Part shown: positions 5,679 through 6,273 of the stretch, piece after piece
How positions within the stretch are numbered: the stretch's first letter is position 1
Layout of the letters: each line of letters starts with the position of its first letter
Assembly (NCBI GenBank): GCA_937916345.1
Contig: CALFUE010000028.1
Coordinates: 1 to 6,273, forward strand
Origin: an uncultured bacterium
GTDB taxonomy: Bacteria; Bacillota; Clostridia; Lachnospirales; Lachnospiraceae
Reading direction: 5' to 3'
Length of the DNA stretch: 6,273 bases
The notes under the pieces: model-generated
Seen by the model: only the letters and a program-made list of their open reading frames with translations
Databases searched by the model: none
Told to the model about the DNA's origin: nothing
Translations under genes and position numbers: made by a program

Positions 5679-5891
5679 TCACCTCCTATCAGCGGTAGGG
5701 AATTTCCCGAGGAATTCATAACTGTCAAATCCATGGTTTTGGAAGATGTACATATACGAAGGGCTATCTGGTTTGTGACTGTGAGTGTAGATATATCCAA
5801 TCTCTACATCCTTATACTTGGTATGCCACACACTGTTAATGTCATGTGTGACTTTCGTAGCTTCCTTCCTTGAAATCTTTAAACTCTTCAT
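5679..5891 (-). CDS. Small protein of unknown function behind a phage gene
   Basis: This gene encodes 70 aa starting MKSLKISRKE; not recognised. The N-terminus is basic, while the middle and end are rich in aromatic residues and histidine (GYIYTHSHKP, YMYIFQNHGF). There is no signal peptide or clear membrane helix. ATG 5891 is the first possible start after an in-frame TAA (5906-5904) that ends the baseplate gene. The ribosome site is weak (GGA about eight bases upstream). It lies 12 bases after the phage gene and its TGA overlaps the AGGAGG of the next gene, so the three form an operon-like row. It could be a genuine small gene or a remnant of a larger one; I cannot tell which. Confidence 0.5.
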   Translation of the reverse strand: MKSLKISRKEATKVTHDINSVWHTKYKDVEIGYIYTHSHKPDSPSYMYIFQNHGFDSYEFLGKFPTADRR

Positions 5892-5903
5892 GCTTATTTT
5901 CCA

Positions 5904-6273
5904 TTATCTGACCTCAATCACATCCTGCACTTGGTTTACAAGAACAGATGATGCAGCAGCATATTCACTGTTAATGATGGTCAGAAGGACTGTTCCACCA
6001 CCATCCCACACTGGTGTAACCTTGGTTGCTCCAACACCTTCAAGGGAATTGGTCTTTTCCAAATAATCATCAATGTTTCCACCATATGCCTTGGAATCAA
6101 AAGATGCAAAATATCTTTCCCTGAAAACTTCAGTGTCTTCTTCATCCTCACCGGGAATAAGAACTTCTGTCAATTCAATGCTTTCCAGTCCGTCAATGTA
6201 GTCAATCGGAATCAGAAAACCAAGATGTTGATTTCCTTCAGTTCCAACTGTTTCGCATTGAAGTTGATAATTT
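5904..6273 (-). pseudogene. Phage baseplate J-like protein (XkdT/Mu gp47 family), start outside window and C-terminus missing
   Basis: The frame is open from the window edge (first full codon at 6272) and gives 122 residues. Typical family features appear in order: an ETVGTEGN strand (8-14), IDGLESIELTEVLIPGEDEE (26-45) with the conserved acidic patch, FRERYFASF (50-58), GGNIDDY (64-70), GVGATKVTPVW (79-89), GGGTVLLTII (91-100) and LVNQVQDVI (111-119). In the family this protein forms part of the wedge in the baseplate of contractile phage tails. Members normally continue after the VQ..I helix with a DP...G.G.APIG segment and a further beta domain of roughly 100 residues. Here TAA (5906-5904) comes three residues later, and no continuation appears in the other frames. 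Base composition is more AT-rich than in the genes to the left. I infer a decayed or rearranged prophage; an unusually short variant is possible. Confidence 0.75.

Noticed and set aside
5198..5698. 166-aa open frame on the plus strand
   Set aside because: It has no ribosome site, crosses the hairpins and lies antisense to better-supported minus-strand genes.
5675..5800. Longer start (5800) for the 92-aa acidic protein
   Set aside because: It would overlap the 70-aa gene in another frame and ignore the excellent AGGAGG before 5674.
5884..5904. ATG at 5904 overlapping the phage gene stop (TAATG) as a coupled start
   Set aside because: That frame codes only about 20 residues before a stop and shows no family signature.

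Overview
The window looks like a chromosomal segment from a Bacillota/Clostridia genome, probably Lachnospiraceae. The protein styles fit this: a RsmF-type methylase with a C-terminal PUA-like tail, a polyprenyl sugar-phosphate transferase with MSLVGTRPPT, and a type I DAHP synthase with KPRTTGEGYKG. Strong AGGAGG-like ribosome sites and sigma-A promoters agree. The placement is inference from sequence style, not from a search.

Left part (1-2429): the window opens inside a class II tRNA-Leu(AAG). One base after its discriminator begins rsmF, a 16S rRNA m5C methyltransferase (445 aa), with no room for a ribosome binding site. rsmF converges with a DAHP synthase gene, the entry step of the shikimate pathway, and the two stop codons touch (TGA|TCA).

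Middle (2430-5060): a consensus-like promoter drives a 469-aa membrane transferase that starts exopolysaccharide or capsule repeat-unit assembly. It converges with aroE (shikimate dehydrogenase); a hairpin plus T-run sits across both stop codons. This two-gene segment is bracketed by 45-bp inverted repeats that match at 44 of 45 positions. One copy lies in the 5' leader of the transferase gene, the other upstream of the aroE promoter. They may be dispersed intergenic repeats, or they may allow inversion of the segment.

Intergenic 4914-5395: about 480 bases without a credible gene, unusually rich in palindromes. It holds the aroE leader and promoter, the right repeat copy, a 67-nt three-tier stem-loop and a second cluster of hairpins at 5271-5338.

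Right edge (5396-6273, minus strand): the C-terminal portion of a contractile-tail phage baseplate J-like protein (XkdT/Mu gp47 type), which stops early compared with the family. It is followed by two small genes of unknown function. This looks like the edge of a decayed prophage or tail-like element. The two shikimate genes belong to one pathway but are separate transcription units here, and nothing visible ties the polysaccharide gene to them functionally.
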